From an uncultured Paracoccaceae bacterium (lineage in GTDB: Bacteria > Pseudomonadota > Alphaproteobacteria > Rhodobacterales > Rhodobacteraceae), in NCBI GenBank assembly GCA_937872465.1, contig CALMSR010000038.1:124001-188000 (forward strand): a DNA stretch of 64,000 nucleotides. Reading direction: 5' to 3'. This document shows, in pieces, positions 23,990 through 33,645 of the stretch. Both the position numbers and the translations under genes were made by a program. The notes beneath the pieces were generated by a model. That model made no database searches and was not told where the DNA came from. It saw only the letters and a list, made by a program, of their open reading frames with translations. Position 1 is the stretch's first letter, and every line of letters starts with the position of its first letter.

Positions 23990-24907
23990 TCAGCCGGGCG
24001 TGCCGCGGCGCAGATCGAGGCTGGTCTCCTCCAGCCAGTGCCGCGCGGTATTGATGTTGGCGAGCGCCATGTCGACCTTCTGCGCCGGGCTGCGGCTGGC
24101 GTCGCTGCGGCGGCGCGGGGCGGCCCCGAGATTGCCCGTGGCCTGCGGCGGCCGCCCCGGCACGGCGAGGATCGTCTCCTGGATGCGCCGGGTCTCGTCC
24201 ATCGGCTCGACGCCGAGCTCCTCGCGCAGGATCTGCTCGCAGAGCGCATATTGCCGCATCGCGAGCGGGCGGTTGCCGTTGTGGAAATGGCACCGCATCA
24301 CCGCGCGATGCACATGCTCCATCAGCGGGTCGAGCGCGAGAAGCGCGCGGCCGTGGCGCAGGCCCGCGCCCCAGTCCTGCCGCGCCATGGCGGCGGCCAT
24401 CAGGAACTCCAGCGCCTCGATGTGCTGGGCGCGCAGGTTCTCGCGCCAGAGCAGGCACCAGTCGGAATAGACCGCCTCAAGCAGGTCGCCGCGATAGGCG
24501 GCGACGCCCGCCTCGACCTTGGCGATCGCGGCCGGTTCGGCCTGCGCCGGATCGACGGCGGCCACGACCGCCATCGCCGCGCTCAGCGCGCCGACGTCGA
24601 CCGCGTGGTCGGGCTGGCCGACATAGCCGATGCGCGCATGGCTGCGCGGAAAGGCGCGCTGGGTGTCCATGCCCACGGCCTTCAGCGCCCGGGTGAGCCG
24701 CCAGATCTCGGTGTTGAGCGCGCTGCGGGCGCGCAATGCCGGCAGATGGCTCCAGAACTGCTCGGCGAGGCGCCCGCGATCGAAGCTGCGTCCGTCCTCG
24801 AGCACGAGAAAGGCGAAGAGCTCCGCGCCCCGGCGGGTCTGGAGATCGGCGCTCCGGCCATTCGCGGCGGAAACGTCGACGCGCCCGAAGAGGGAGATAT
24901 GAATCAT
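23990..24907 (-). CDS. SARP/BTAD-family transcriptional regulator
   Basis: This 305-residue regulator has an N-terminal OmpR-type winged-helix region (MIHISLFGRVDVSAANGRS, RRGAELFAFLVLEDGRSFDR, SALNTEIWRLTRAL) and a bacterial transcriptional activator domain (YRGDLLEAVYSDWCLLWREN, ALLALDPLMEHVHRAVMRCH, LREELGVEPMDETRR). SARP-type proteins often activate secondary-metabolite clusters. It lies upstream of, and on the same strand as, the whole protease/paralogue/RiPP array, so it is the obvious candidate controller. The ATG at 24907 fits the canonical N-terminus. Confidence 0.85.
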   Translation of the reverse strand: MIHISLFGRVDVSAANGRSADLQTRRGAELFAFLVLEDGRSFDRGRLAEQFWSHLPALRARSALNTEIWRLTRALKAVGMDTQRAFPRSHARIGYVGQPDHAVDVGALSAAMAVVAAVDPAQAEPAAIAKVEAGVAAYRGDLLEAVYSDWCLLWRENLRAQHIEALEFLMAAAMARQDWGAGLRHGRALLALDPLMEHVHRAVMRCHFHNGNRPLAMRQYALCEQILREELGVEPMDETRRIQETILAVPGRPPQATGNLGAAPRRRSDASRSPAQKVDMALANINTARHWLEETSLDLRRGTPG

Positions 24908-25065
24908 CGAGTCTACCCCCCGGCATTCGGCAGACTTCACGCAAATTCGACTATGGACGCGCTCCTGATGCCGCCACCATGAACCCAAAGTTGATTCGGG
25001 GCAATGTGCGCTCCGCGGCGCGAGCAGCCGAGCGCCGGCCGATCGATGCGGGCTGGCACCCCGTC

Positions 25066-25899
25066 TCAATAGGCGATCTTCGCCACCGCGCGCAGCTCGT
25101 CCGGCGTGGCCGAGCGGAGGCCGAAAAACTCCAGATAGGCCGGGATCTGCTCGAAGAGCATGTCCGTGCCGACCTGGAACGCGCAGCCCCGGGCGCGCGC
25201 GGCGGCGAGGAAGGGGGTGATCTCCTGCTTCATCACTACCTCGCCCACGAAGGCCGAGGGGTCGATGCGCTCCACCTCCACCGGCAGCGGATCGCCCTCG
25301 TTCATGCCGAGCGGCGTGGCGTTGACGACCATGTCGAAACCGGCCGGGTCCTTCGACCCCGTGCTGACCGCGAGGCCCGGATAATGCCGCCGCAGGCGCT
25401 CCGCGAGACCCTCCATCATCGGGCCGTGGCTGTCGTAGACGGCGAGCTCCGCCACCTCGGCCCTGGCCAGCGATGCCGCGATGGCCGAGCCGACGCCGCC
25501 CGAGCCTACGACCAGCGCCTTCGCCCCGGCAAGGCTCTGCCCCTTGCGCAGCGCGCCCCGCACGAAGCCCTCGCCATCGAACATATCGCCGACGAGCCTG
25601 CCATCGGGGTCCCGCCGGACTGCATTGCATGACCCGGCCACTTGCGCCGTGGTCCCGACCTCGTCGAGCAGCCCGACCGTCGTGACCTTGTGCGGCATGG
25701 TGACCAGCGCCCCGAGGATGTTCGACAGGCGGAAGAGCAGCTTCAGGAAATCCGGATAGGCATCGGAGGTGCAGCCCATGGGCACGACCACCGCATCGAT
25801 GCCGTGCTTCTCGAAATAGGGGTTGAAGATCATCGGCGCCCGAAAGGATTCGGTCGGATGGCCGAGATGGGCGATCAGCTTCGTCTTGCCGGTGATCAT
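25066..25899 (-). CDS. Shikimate dehydrogenase family protein
   Basis: This 277-residue protein has an N-terminal substrate domain with ALVTMPHK (family VTxPxK, catalytic Lys) and SCNAV, then an NAD(P)-binding domain with VVGSGGVGSAI and NATPLGM. It interconverts 3-dehydroshikimate and shikimate, or the quinate equivalent. It is divergent from a type II dehydroquinase, so a catabolic quinate/shikimate role is at least as likely as chorismate biosynthesis. Cofactor choice cannot be read with confidence. Confidence 0.85.
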   Translation of the reverse strand: MITGKTKLIAHLGHPTESFRAPMIFNPYFEKHGIDAVVVPMGCTSDAYPDFLKLLFRLSNILGALVTMPHKVTTVGLLDEVGTTAQVAGSCNAVRRDPDGRLVGDMFDGEGFVRGALRKGQSLAGAKALVVGSGGVGSAIAASLARAEVAELAVYDSHGPMMEGLAERLRRHYPGLAVSTGSKDPAGFDMVVNATPLGMNEGDPLPVEVERIDPSAFVGEVVMKQEITPFLAAARARGCAFQVGTDMLFEQIPAYLEFFGLRSATPDELRAVAKIAY

Positions 25900-26232
25900 G
25901 GCCAGGCCTCGCAGCTTGGGAGGGACGATCCTTGGTAGCGCGGCGGCCGCGGCGGCGGAAGTCCGATCGTGACCGTTGCCGCCTGCCGTCCCGCTCGGCC
26001 TTGCGGTGTCGCCGTGACATCACAGGCGAGCGGCGATATGCGCGGGGGACCGGTTTTGCTGCCCAAGACCGCCTTTCCGCCTGTAGATCCCAAGGCTAGC
26101 CATGACCGCGTTCGGAGCGAGGACCGAGATGACGGCACCGGAATGGGGGCCGACCGACATGCCGCGGCGCGCTCGCCCCGTCATCCGCGCCGCGGGCGCG
26201 GTGGCTGCGGCCCATCTGGAGAGATCGACAGC
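25900..26232. other. Divergent intergenic region between the shikimate dehydrogenase-like and dehydroquinase genes
   Basis: These 333 bases separate two divergent starts and should contain both promoters. A GGAGAG ribosome site lies a few bases before the ATG at 26233. I see no convincing palindromic operator, hairpin or additional gene. Confidence 0.6.
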
Positions 26233-26673
26233 ATGAAGACCATCTATGTGCTCAACGGCCCGAACCTGAACCTGCTCGGCAAGCGCCAGCCCGAGATCTA
26301 CGGATCCGAGACGCTGGCGGATGTCGAGCGGCTTTGCGCCGGGGCCTGCGACGCGGGCTTCGGGATCCGCCTGCTGCAATCCAACCACGAGGGCCAGATC
26401 ATCGACTGGATCCACGAGGCCCGCGAGACGAGCTGCGGCATCGTCATCAATCCGGGCGCCTTCACCCATACCTCGGTCGCGATCCTGGACGCGCTCAACG
26501 CCTACGAGCCGCCGGTGATCGAGGTCCATATCAGCCAGGTGCACAAGCGGGAGGCGTTCCGCCACCACTCCTATGTCTCGCTCCGCGCCGATGGCGTGAT
26601 CGCCGGCCTCGGTCTTGCAGGCTATGTCGCCGGCGTGCGCCGCATCTGCCAGCTGGCCGGCGGCGCCGGCTGA
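26233..26673 (+). CDS. aroQ: Type II 3-dehydroquinate dehydratase
   Basis: This 146-residue protein matches type II dehydroquinases over its full usual length. It has [20 protein letters not shown] with the catalytic Tyr, [23 protein letters not shown], and [17 protein letters not shown] with the catalytic His. It converts 3-dehydroquinate to 3-dehydroshikimate, in biosynthesis or quinate degradation. It lies one base before the oxidoreductase gene, so they form an operon. Confidence 0.95.
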   Translation: MKTIYVLNGPNLNLLGKRQPEIYGSETLADVERLCAGACDAGFGIRLLQSNHEGQIIDWIHEARETSCGIVINPGAFTHTSVAILDALNAYEPPVIEVHISQVHKREAFRHHSYVSLRADGVIAGLGLAGYVAGVRRICQLAGGAG

Positions 26674-26674
26674 G

Positions 26675-27721
26675 ATGGCCACGGCCGTCCGCCTCGCCGT
26701 CGTCGGCGCCGGGCTGATCGGGCGACGGCATGCGGCGGCCGTCGCCACGGCCCCGGGCGCCGCGCTCGCCGGCATCGTCGACCCCGCGGAGGCCGGGACC
26801 ACCGTGGCCCGGGACCACGGCGTGCCGCACCACCCCTCGCTGGAGGCGATGCTCGCTGCCGGTGGCGTCGACGGGGTCATCCTCGCCACGCCCAACGCGA
26901 TGCACGAAGGCGGCGCGCTCGCCTGCATCGCCGCCGGGCTGCCGGTGCTGGTCGAGAAGCCCATCGCCACGGATGCCGCGGCCGGGCGCCGCATCGTCGA
27001 GGCCGGCGAGGCGGCCGGGGTCGTGGTCGCGGTCGGCCATCACCGGCGCCACAATCCGCTGATCGCCCGGGCGAAGTCGCTGATCGACGAGGGGCGGCTC
27101 GGCCGGATCGCCAGCGTTCACGGAACGACCTGGTTCATGAAGCCCGACGATTATTTCGAGACGGCCTGGCGCCGCCGCAGCGGGGCAGGGCCGGTCTATC
27201 TGAACCTGATCCATGACATCGACCTGCTGCAGCACCTGGTCGGACCGGTGAGCATGGTGCAGGCGATGGAATCGAACGCGATCCGGGGCAACGAGGTCGA
27301 GGAGACGGCGGTCGTCCTGCTGCGCTTCGCCTGCGGCGCGCTCGGAACCGTCAATGTCTGCGACAGCACGGTGGCCCCCTGGAGCTGGGAGCTGACCGCG
27401 CGCGAGAACCCCGCCTATCCGGCGACCCCGGAGGATTGCTACTGGATCGGCGGCACCGAGGGGGCGCTCGCGCTGCCCCATCTCGCCCTCTGGTGCAATC
27501 CCGGCCCCCGGTCGTGGTGGGAGCCGATCTCGGCCACGCATTTTCCCTTCGACTTCACCGATCCGCTGGTGGCGCAGGCCGGGCATTTCGCCGCCGTGAT
27601 CCGGGGCGACTGCGCACCGCTGGTCTCGGGGCGGGACGGGCTGGCCGCCCTCGAGGTGATCGAGGCGGTGAAGCAGGCGGCCGCGAGCGGCGCGCCCGTC
27701 GCGGTGCGGGGCGGGACATGA
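26675..27721 (+). CDS. Gfo/Idh/MocA family oxidoreductase
   Basis: This 348-residue protein has an N-terminal Rossmann motif (AVVGAGLIGRRHA) and VLVEKPIATD, typical of the glucose-fructose oxidoreductase/inositol dehydrogenase family, and a C-terminal substrate domain with FMKPDDYF and NLIHDIDLLQHLVGP. It probably oxidises a sugar, cyclitol or cyclic acid with NAD(P). The pairing with dehydroquinase hints at a quinate/shikimate-like or sugar-acid substrate. The ATG at 26675 is preferred over upstream starts because it directly follows the aroQ stop. Confidence 0.88.
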   Translation: MATAVRLAVVGAGLIGRRHAAAVATAPGAALAGIVDPAEAGTTVARDHGVPHHPSLEAMLAAGGVDGVILATPNAMHEGGALACIAAGLPVLVEKPIATDAAAGRRIVEAGEAAGVVVAVGHHRRHNPLIARAKSLIDEGRLGRIASVHGTTWFMKPDDYFETAWRRRSGAGPVYLNLIHDIDLLQHLVGPVSMVQAMESNAIRGNEVEETAVVLLRFACGALGTVNVCDSTVAPWSWELTARENPAYPATPEDCYWIGGTEGALALPHLALWCNPGPRSWWEPISATHFPFDFTDPLVAQAGHFAAVIRGDCAPLVSGRDGLAALEVIEAVKQAAASGAPVAVRGGT

Positions 27722-28092
27722 AGGCCCGCGCCGTTCACCGGTGACCGCATCATGGCAGCGGTCCATGCCGTCGACGCCCACCCCGCCGGGCCGAGTGTCC
27801 CCAGCCCGATCCTCTACCGGCGCGAAGGCGGCACCTCTCGCCCCGCGGCGCGCGTCTCCGGTCAGGCGGAAGGCCCGCCTTGGTCCTGTGGGATTTTGCT
27901 GGATCGATCGGACTCAGCCGACCCGAACCGGCCATGACGTGGCGACCGCCTCGCGCCGGTTCGAAGCGTCCGCTCAATCCATGTTCTGAAAAACCGTGCA
28001 ATAACAAACGACTAAGTGGCGTTTCATCGTGAAACGCCAGATTCGGGGCAGGGTCGGCGGCGGCGGGCCGGGTCGATCGGGCGGATTTCCCG
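27722..28092. other. Intergenic region with a conserved palindromic element
   Basis: These 371 bases lie between two convergent genes. The first 250 are GC-rich without a convincing ORF. The AT-richer end carries the 56-bp element at 27984-28039. No RNA gene is recognised. Confidence 0.6.
27984..28039 (+). repeat. 56-bp dispersed element, copy 1, with perfect palindrome
   Basis: The element starts with TTCTGAAAAA, has GCAATAACAA after four bases, and ends in a perfect 10-bp inverted repeat (TGGCGTTTCA, three-base centre, TGAAACGCCA) at 28017-28039. A second copy with the same spacing and about 43 of 56 identical bases lies inverted at 49445-49500. On the minus strand the hairpin follows the ABC ATPase stop by 53 bases, so it could serve as a transcript end; an operator is the alternative. 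Confidence 0.75.
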
Positions 28093-29202
<1,110 letters not shown>

Positions 29203-29233
29203 GGGGGCACTCCTTCGTGTCTGTCGGTGGGAA

Positions 29234-29258
29234 CCCGCGGCACCGGCGGCGCCGCGGG
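29234..29258. terminator. Intercistronic hairpin between binding-protein and ATPase genes
   Basis: CCCGCGGC and GCCGCGGG form an eight-base perfect stem around a nine-base loop, directly after the binding-protein stop. There is no U-tract. Such hairpins often protect the upstream binding-protein message or reduce read-through, giving binding protein in excess over ATPase. Confidence 0.5.
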
Positions 29259-29271
29259 AAAGAGCGGGGTG

Positions 29272-30495
29272 CTACTTGTATTCCTCGATCTCCGCCGAGG
29301 CCTTGTCGAGCGCGGCCTGGGGCTCGGCGTCGCCGGTGACGACCGACTGCACCATGGCGATCATGGCGTTCTGGAAGCCCTTGTAGTCGGTGAAGAGCGG
29401 CTCCGGCCCGCCGAATTCGATGCCGTCGATGAACGGCTGCCAGTAGGGCTTCTCGGCCACCATCTTGTCGACCGCCGCCGACGGCCTGAGCGGCGTGAGC
29501 CCGGCGAGACCGGAATTCTCGTACTGCTCCTGGACCTCCGGCGAGGTGATGTACTTGGCGAACTCGATCGCCTTGTCCTCGACTCCGGAATCGGCGAAGA
29601 CCGCGAGGCTGTCGGTGATGAGCAGCGTCCCCGGACCCTGGGCCGAGGGGCCGAGCGGCAGCGGCGCGACGCCGTAGTTCATCCCCGCCTCGTCGGCGCG
29701 GAAGGCGGCGCCCACCGCGGCCTGGATCATCGCCACCTTGCCGTCGAGCCAGATGGCGCGGACCTCGTTCTGCTCGTAGGCGGTCGGGCCCTCTTCTGAC
29801 ACCGGCACCATCGACTTGTAGCCCTCGAGCGCCGCCAGCACCTCAGGGCTGTTCATCACGATGTTGCCGTCGGCATCGATGATCTGGCCGTTGTTGGTGT
29901 AAACCCAGTGCAGGAACTGGTGCATGGTGTTGTCGAAGGTCTTGGCCGAGAGCCCGAAGCCGGGGATGCCGGTCTTCTCCGTGATGATCTTGGCCATCTC
30001 GAGCTCTTCGGCCCAAGTCTTCGGCGGCACGTCGGGATCGAGGCCGGCCTGCTCGAAGAGGTCCTTGTTCCAGTAGAGCGCCTTGGTCGAGAAGGCGATC
30101 GGCACGCCCCACTGGGTGCCGTCGGAGGTCACCGTCTCGACGATGCCGGGATAGTAGGCGGCCTTCTCCTCGTCGGTCATCGGGATCTCGACGACGAGCC
30201 CGTTGGCCGAGAATTCCTTCAGTGTGCGCGAGCCGACATAGGCGAGCGCGGGCGGGCTGCCTGCGGCGGCGAGCGTCGTCGCCTTGTCCTGACACTGTGC
30301 CCAGCCGACGAGCTCGGGCTCCACCTTCCAGCCCTCGTTGGCGGCCTCCCACTCGGCGATGTACTTGATGTGCACCGGGTCGAGCGTGTCGCCACAGTAG
30401 ATCCAGGAGATCACCTGGTCCTGAGCGAGGCCCGGCAGGGTGGTGCTGGCGAGCAGTGCCGCGGCGCCCACGAGGCTTCTGATGGGTTGGGTCAA
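29272..30495 (-). CDS. Sugar ABC transporter substrate-binding protein
   Basis: This 407-residue protein begins with a signal peptide (hydrophobic VGAAALLAST, cleavage around GLAQ-DQV). The mature part has the pattern of family 1 solute-binding proteins: LVGWAQCQDKATTLAAAGSP, DGTQWGVPIAFSTKALYWNK, and GFGLSAKTFDNTMHQFLHWV. It binds the imported sugar in the periplasm. It is followed by a hairpin and the ATPase gene, and preceded by the two permeases. Confidence 0.92.
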   Translation of the reverse strand: MTQPIRSLVGAAALLASTTLPGLAQDQVISWIYCGDTLDPVHIKYIAEWEAANEGWKVEPELVGWAQCQDKATTLAAAGSPPALAYVGSRTLKEFSANGLVVEIPMTDEEKAAYYPGIVETVTSDGTQWGVPIAFSTKALYWNKDLFEQAGLDPDVPPKTWAEELEMAKIITEKTGIPGFGLSAKTFDNTMHQFLHWVYTNNGQIIDADGNIVMNSPEVLAALEGYKSMVPVSEEGPTAYEQNEVRAIWLDGKVAMIQAAVGAAFRADEAGMNYGVAPLPLGPSAQGPGTLLITDSLAVFADSGVEDKAIEFAKYITSPEVQEQYENSGLAGLTPLRPSAAVDKMVAEKPYWQPFIDGIEFGGPEPLFTDYKGFQNAMIAMVQSVVTGDAEPQAALDKASAEIEEYK

Positions 30496-30520
30496 TTTCG
30501 TCTCCCTCTCTGTTGGATCG

Positions 30521-31471
30521 TCATTGTTTCACGGCACCGGCGGTCAGCCCGCCGACAAGGTAGCGCTGCAGGAAGAAGATCACGATCAGGGCCGGTGCGA
30601 TGCCCACGAAGGACGCGGCCATCAGCTCGTTCCAGACCACCTCCTGCCTGCCGAAGAAGGCGAAGAGCCCGACCGGCAGCGGCATGAACTCGGTCTTGGA
30701 GTTGAAGGTCAGCGCGAAGATGAACTGCTGGGCGTAGGCGCCGATGAAGGTGGTGATGGCGACCACGATGATTCCCGGCATGGCGATGGGCAGGATCACC
30801 CGCCTCAGTGTGTAGAGATAGCCCGCGCCGTCCATGTAGGCGGCCTCGTGAAGCTCCTTCGGGATGCGGATCATGTAGGTGCGCAGGAGCCAGATCGCCG
30901 AGGGGATGAGGAAGGCCACGCCCGGCACGATCATCGCGGCGTAGGTGTTCAGGATCCCGAGGCTGCGCATCAGCCGGAAGAGCGGGATGATGAGAACGGC
31001 GCCCGAGAACATGTTGACGGCAAGAAAGCCGCCGAGCACCAGGCCTGCGCCCTTGAAGTCGAAGCGGGCGAAGGCATAGGCCGCCGGCACCACCACCAGC
31101 AGGACGATGATCGTCGCGACCGAGGAGATGAAGATGCTGTTGAAGATGAAGCGCGCGAAGCCCGGCACGCTCTCCCACATCGAGACATAGGCGGCGAAGG
31201 AGGCGTTTTCCGGGAAGAAGCGATAGGGCGAGGAGAAGAGCTGCGACAGCGGCTTGAGCGAGACGAGGAAGCCCTCGATGAAGGGTGAGAGCAGGAAGAA
31301 CAGGAAGACGAACACCCCCGCATAGATCGCCACGAGCTCGTGCCAGGCATAGCGGTCGATGAGCGCCGTGGCGTCGGCCCGGCTGACCTTGGCGGCCGGC
31401 CTGGGGGCCTCCTCGGCCGCGGCGGTGACGCCAGGGGGCGGGCCGTCGGTTGCGTTGTCGGTCGTGCTCAT
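30521..31471 (-). CDS. Sugar ABC transporter permease (MalG type)
   Basis: This 316-residue inner-membrane permease has six or so hydrophobic spans and the EAA loop ELHEAAYMDGAGYLYTLRRV that docks on the ATPase. A polar Pro/Ala-rich extension of about 45 residues precedes the first span. The ATG at 31471 overlaps the stop of the partner permease by ATGA; the frame continues upstream but would read into that gene, so this start is preferred. Confidence 0.93.
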   Translation of the reverse strand: MSTTDNATDGPPPGVTAAAEEAPRPAAKVSRADATALIDRYAWHELVAIYAGVFVFLFFLLSPFIEGFLVSLKPLSQLFSSPYRFFPENASFAAYVSMWESVPGFARFIFNSIFISSVATIIVLLVVVPAAYAFARFDFKGAGLVLGGFLAVNMFSGAVLIIPLFRLMRSLGILNTYAAMIVPGVAFLIPSAIWLLRTYMIRIPKELHEAAYMDGAGYLYTLRRVILPIAMPGIIVVAITTFIGAYAQQFIFALTFNSKTEFMPLPVGLFAFFGRQEVVWNELMAASFVGIAPALIVIFFLQRYLVGGLTAGAVKQ

Positions 31472-32352
31472 TTTGCCGCCTCCGGCTGGAGCCTCCGGGT
31501 CACCCGGAAATAGGCGAGCGAGAAGAGGCTGAGGAAAATGCAGATCACCACCGCCCTGGCCGCCCCTTCGCCGTATTTCCGCGAGCCGATGGCGGTGTGG
31601 TAGGTGTCGATGATCATGGTGGTGGTCGCCCCGTTGGGCCCGCCCTGGGTCAGGATCCAGATGATGTCGAAGCTGTTGAACGTGGCGATCAGCGACAGCA
31701 TCGACATGGTGATGATCGCCGGGACCATCATCGGCAGGGTGATGCGCCGGAACCGGTACCAGCGCCCCGCGCCATCGGTCCAGGCGGCCTCGTAGAGGTC
31801 CTTGGGGATCGCCTGGATCGCGGCGAGGAAGTAGATCGTCACCAGTGGAACGCCGATCCAGACATCGGTGACGATCGTCGCCCAGAAGGCGGTGTTGCCA
31901 TAGGCGAGCCAGGCCACCGGGCCGTCCACGATCCCGAAGCGCTGCAGGAGGCCCGAGATCATCCCGAACTGGCCGTTGTACATCCAGCCCCACATGAAGA
32001 TGCCGATGGCCATCGGCACGATCCAGGGCGGCATGATCAGGATGCGGAAGAGGTGCCGCCCCGGCACCGCGGCGTTGAGCAGCACCGCCCCGCACGTCCC
32101 GATGATCATCTTCAGCGCCACCGAGAAGAAGGTCCAGATGAAGGTCCGCACGATGACGGTGGCGAAGGTCGCGTTGAAGATCTTCTCGTAGTTCGCCGAG
32201 CCGACCCAGTTCGTCGTCTTCCTGAGAGAGGCGTCGGTGAAGGAGAGGATCACCGTCTGCACCAGCGGCCAGGCGACGATGGCCAGCACGTAGAGGAGGG
32301 CGGGGGCGAGGAAGGCCCAGGCGATGAGGGTGGTGCGCTCGGCCCGCATCAC
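31468..32352 (-). CDS. Sugar ABC transporter permease (MalF type)
   Basis: This 294-residue permease has typical N-terminal AWAFLAPALLYVLAIVAWPL and the EAA loop DLYEAAWTDGAGRWYRFRRI. It forms a heterodimer with the MalG-type partner. It overlaps the upstream oxidoreductase gene and the downstream permease gene by four bases each. Confidence 0.93.
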   Translation of the reverse strand: MMRAERTTLIAWAFLAPALLYVLAIVAWPLVQTVILSFTDASLRKTTNWVGSANYEKIFNATFATVIVRTFIWTFFSVALKMIIGTCGAVLLNAAVPGRHLFRILIMPPWIVPMAIGIFMWGWMYNGQFGMISGLLQRFGIVDGPVAWLAYGNTAFWATIVTDVWIGVPLVTIYFLAAIQAIPKDLYEAAWTDGAGRWYRFRRITLPMMVPAIITMSMLSLIATFNSFDIIWILTQGGPNGATTTMIIDTYHTAIGSRKYGEGAARAVVICIFLSLFSLAYFRVTRRLQPEAAK

Positions 32353-33506
32353 GCGGCCCTCGCCGAAAGCGCGCTGTCGAACCGGTCCCAGATGGGCCGG
32401 AGGTCGACCACCTGCCGCGACCTGCGCGCCTCGTCCAGGCCGAGCGCGAGGATGCCCGCCTCCAGCGCGTCGAGCGGCGAGACCGGCAATGGCCCGCCGC
32501 GCATCACATGCGCCACCACTTCCTCGGCCAGCTTCTCGTCGGCGCCGTAATGCTGCGAGAGCTCGGTCGCCGCGTATTCCTTGTGGATCACCCGCGACTC
32601 GGTCAGCACGTCATGCACGTCGAACACTCCCCGGATGAAGTCGCCCTCCGCCTGTCCGCGCGTGCCGAAGATGGCGAAGCGGCGGAACTGATCGGGCACG
32701 TTCAGGTTGGTGTGGAAGTTCATTCCCACCCCGTTGGCATATTCTATGATCGCGACCTGGTAGTCGATGATGTCCCCGTCGGTGTCGAAGACCCGGTCCG
32801 AGCCGTTCCATCCCGACGGCTTGCGGTGAAACAGTTCCATGTCGTTCACCCCCTCGCGCCGCGGGTCGTTCTCGGGGATGAAGGTCTTGCGCCCGCCGAA
32901 GCTCGCCACCCGCTCCGGCCGCGCCCCGATCACCGAATTGTAGAGGTCGAGATCGTGGCAGCATTTCTCGAGCATGAAGCTGCCCGACCATTTCTCGTAG
33001 CGCCGCCAGTCGCGCATGAAGAAGGCACCGTGATAGGGGAAGATATGCTCGGCCGCCTCGACCGAGACGATCTTGCCCAGCCGTCCCTCCGCCTGTGCCG
33101 CCTTGAGGTCGCGGTACATCGGCGCATAGCGCAGCACCAGCCCCACCAGCAGCCGCTCGTGCCCGTGCAAAGCGAGCAGCCGCGCCAGCGCGTAGCTCTG
33201 CTCGATGGACGCGACGATCGGCTTCTCGGAGAAGACCTTGAGCCCGGCTTCCAGCCCGATGCGGATGTGCTCCAGGTGCATGTGGTTGGGCGAACCGACC
33301 ATCAGCAGGTCGAAGCGCTCGCCCGCGATCAGTTCCTCGGGTGTGGCGTATTGCCGGCCGGGCGAGATCCCGTTCTTCGTCAGCTCGGCCAGGCCGGCCG
33401 GAGCGGGGTCCATGTAGCCCACGATCTCGAATTCGGGATCGATGGCATTGAACACATAGCCGAGATAGCCCAGCCGGAAACCCAGTCCTATGATGGCGAC
33501 CCTCAT
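32349..33506 (-). CDS. Gfo/Idh/MocA family oxidoreductase
   Basis: This protein of about 385 residues has an N-terminal nucleotide-binding motif (VAIIGLGFRLGYLGY), VFSEKPIVAS, and EKCCHDLDLYNSVIGA in the substrate domain. It probably acts on the sugar imported by the adjacent ABC system. A GTG two codons earlier (33512) is an alternative start. It overlaps the MalF-type permease gene and is not closely similar to the oxidoreductase at 26675. Confidence 0.88.
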   Translation of the reverse strand: MRVAIIGLGFRLGYLGYVFNAIDPEFEIVGYMDPAPAGLAELTKNGISPGRQYATPEELIAGERFDLLMVGSPNHMHLEHIRIGLEAGLKVFSEKPIVASIEQSYALARLLALHGHERLLVGLVLRYAPMYRDLKAAQAEGRLGKIVSVEAAEHIFPYHGAFFMRDWRRYEKWSGSFMLEKCCHDLDLYNSVIGARPERVASFGGRKTFIPENDPRREGVNDMELFHRKPSGWNGSDRVFDTDGDIIDYQVAIIEYANGVGMNFHTNLNVPDQFRRFAIFGTRGQAEGDFIRGVFDVHDVLTESRVIHKEYAATELSQHYGADEKLAEEVVAHVMRGGPLPVSPLDALEAGILALGLDEARRSRQVVDLRPIWDRFDSALSARAA

Positions 33507-33645
33507 GAGCACCGCCCCCGCGTAGCGCCTGTGCGCGGTATTGTTGGCCGGGGAGGCAGCGATCCGTCAACCCGTTTCCTCGTCGCATCGTCTCTCATGG
33601 AATCGGTCATCACCTTTGTCTCCACAGAGGGCGAAAGCTCCGCCA

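Noticed and set aside
27722..27983. Small ORFs after the Gfo/Idh gene
   Set aside because: They lack ribosome sites and have random-like composition.
28019..28037. parS-like chromosome-partition site in the palindrome GTTTCA...TGAAAC
   Set aside because: The centre has three bases instead of the two of parS, the second copy of the element diverges in the arm, and no parAB genes are nearby.
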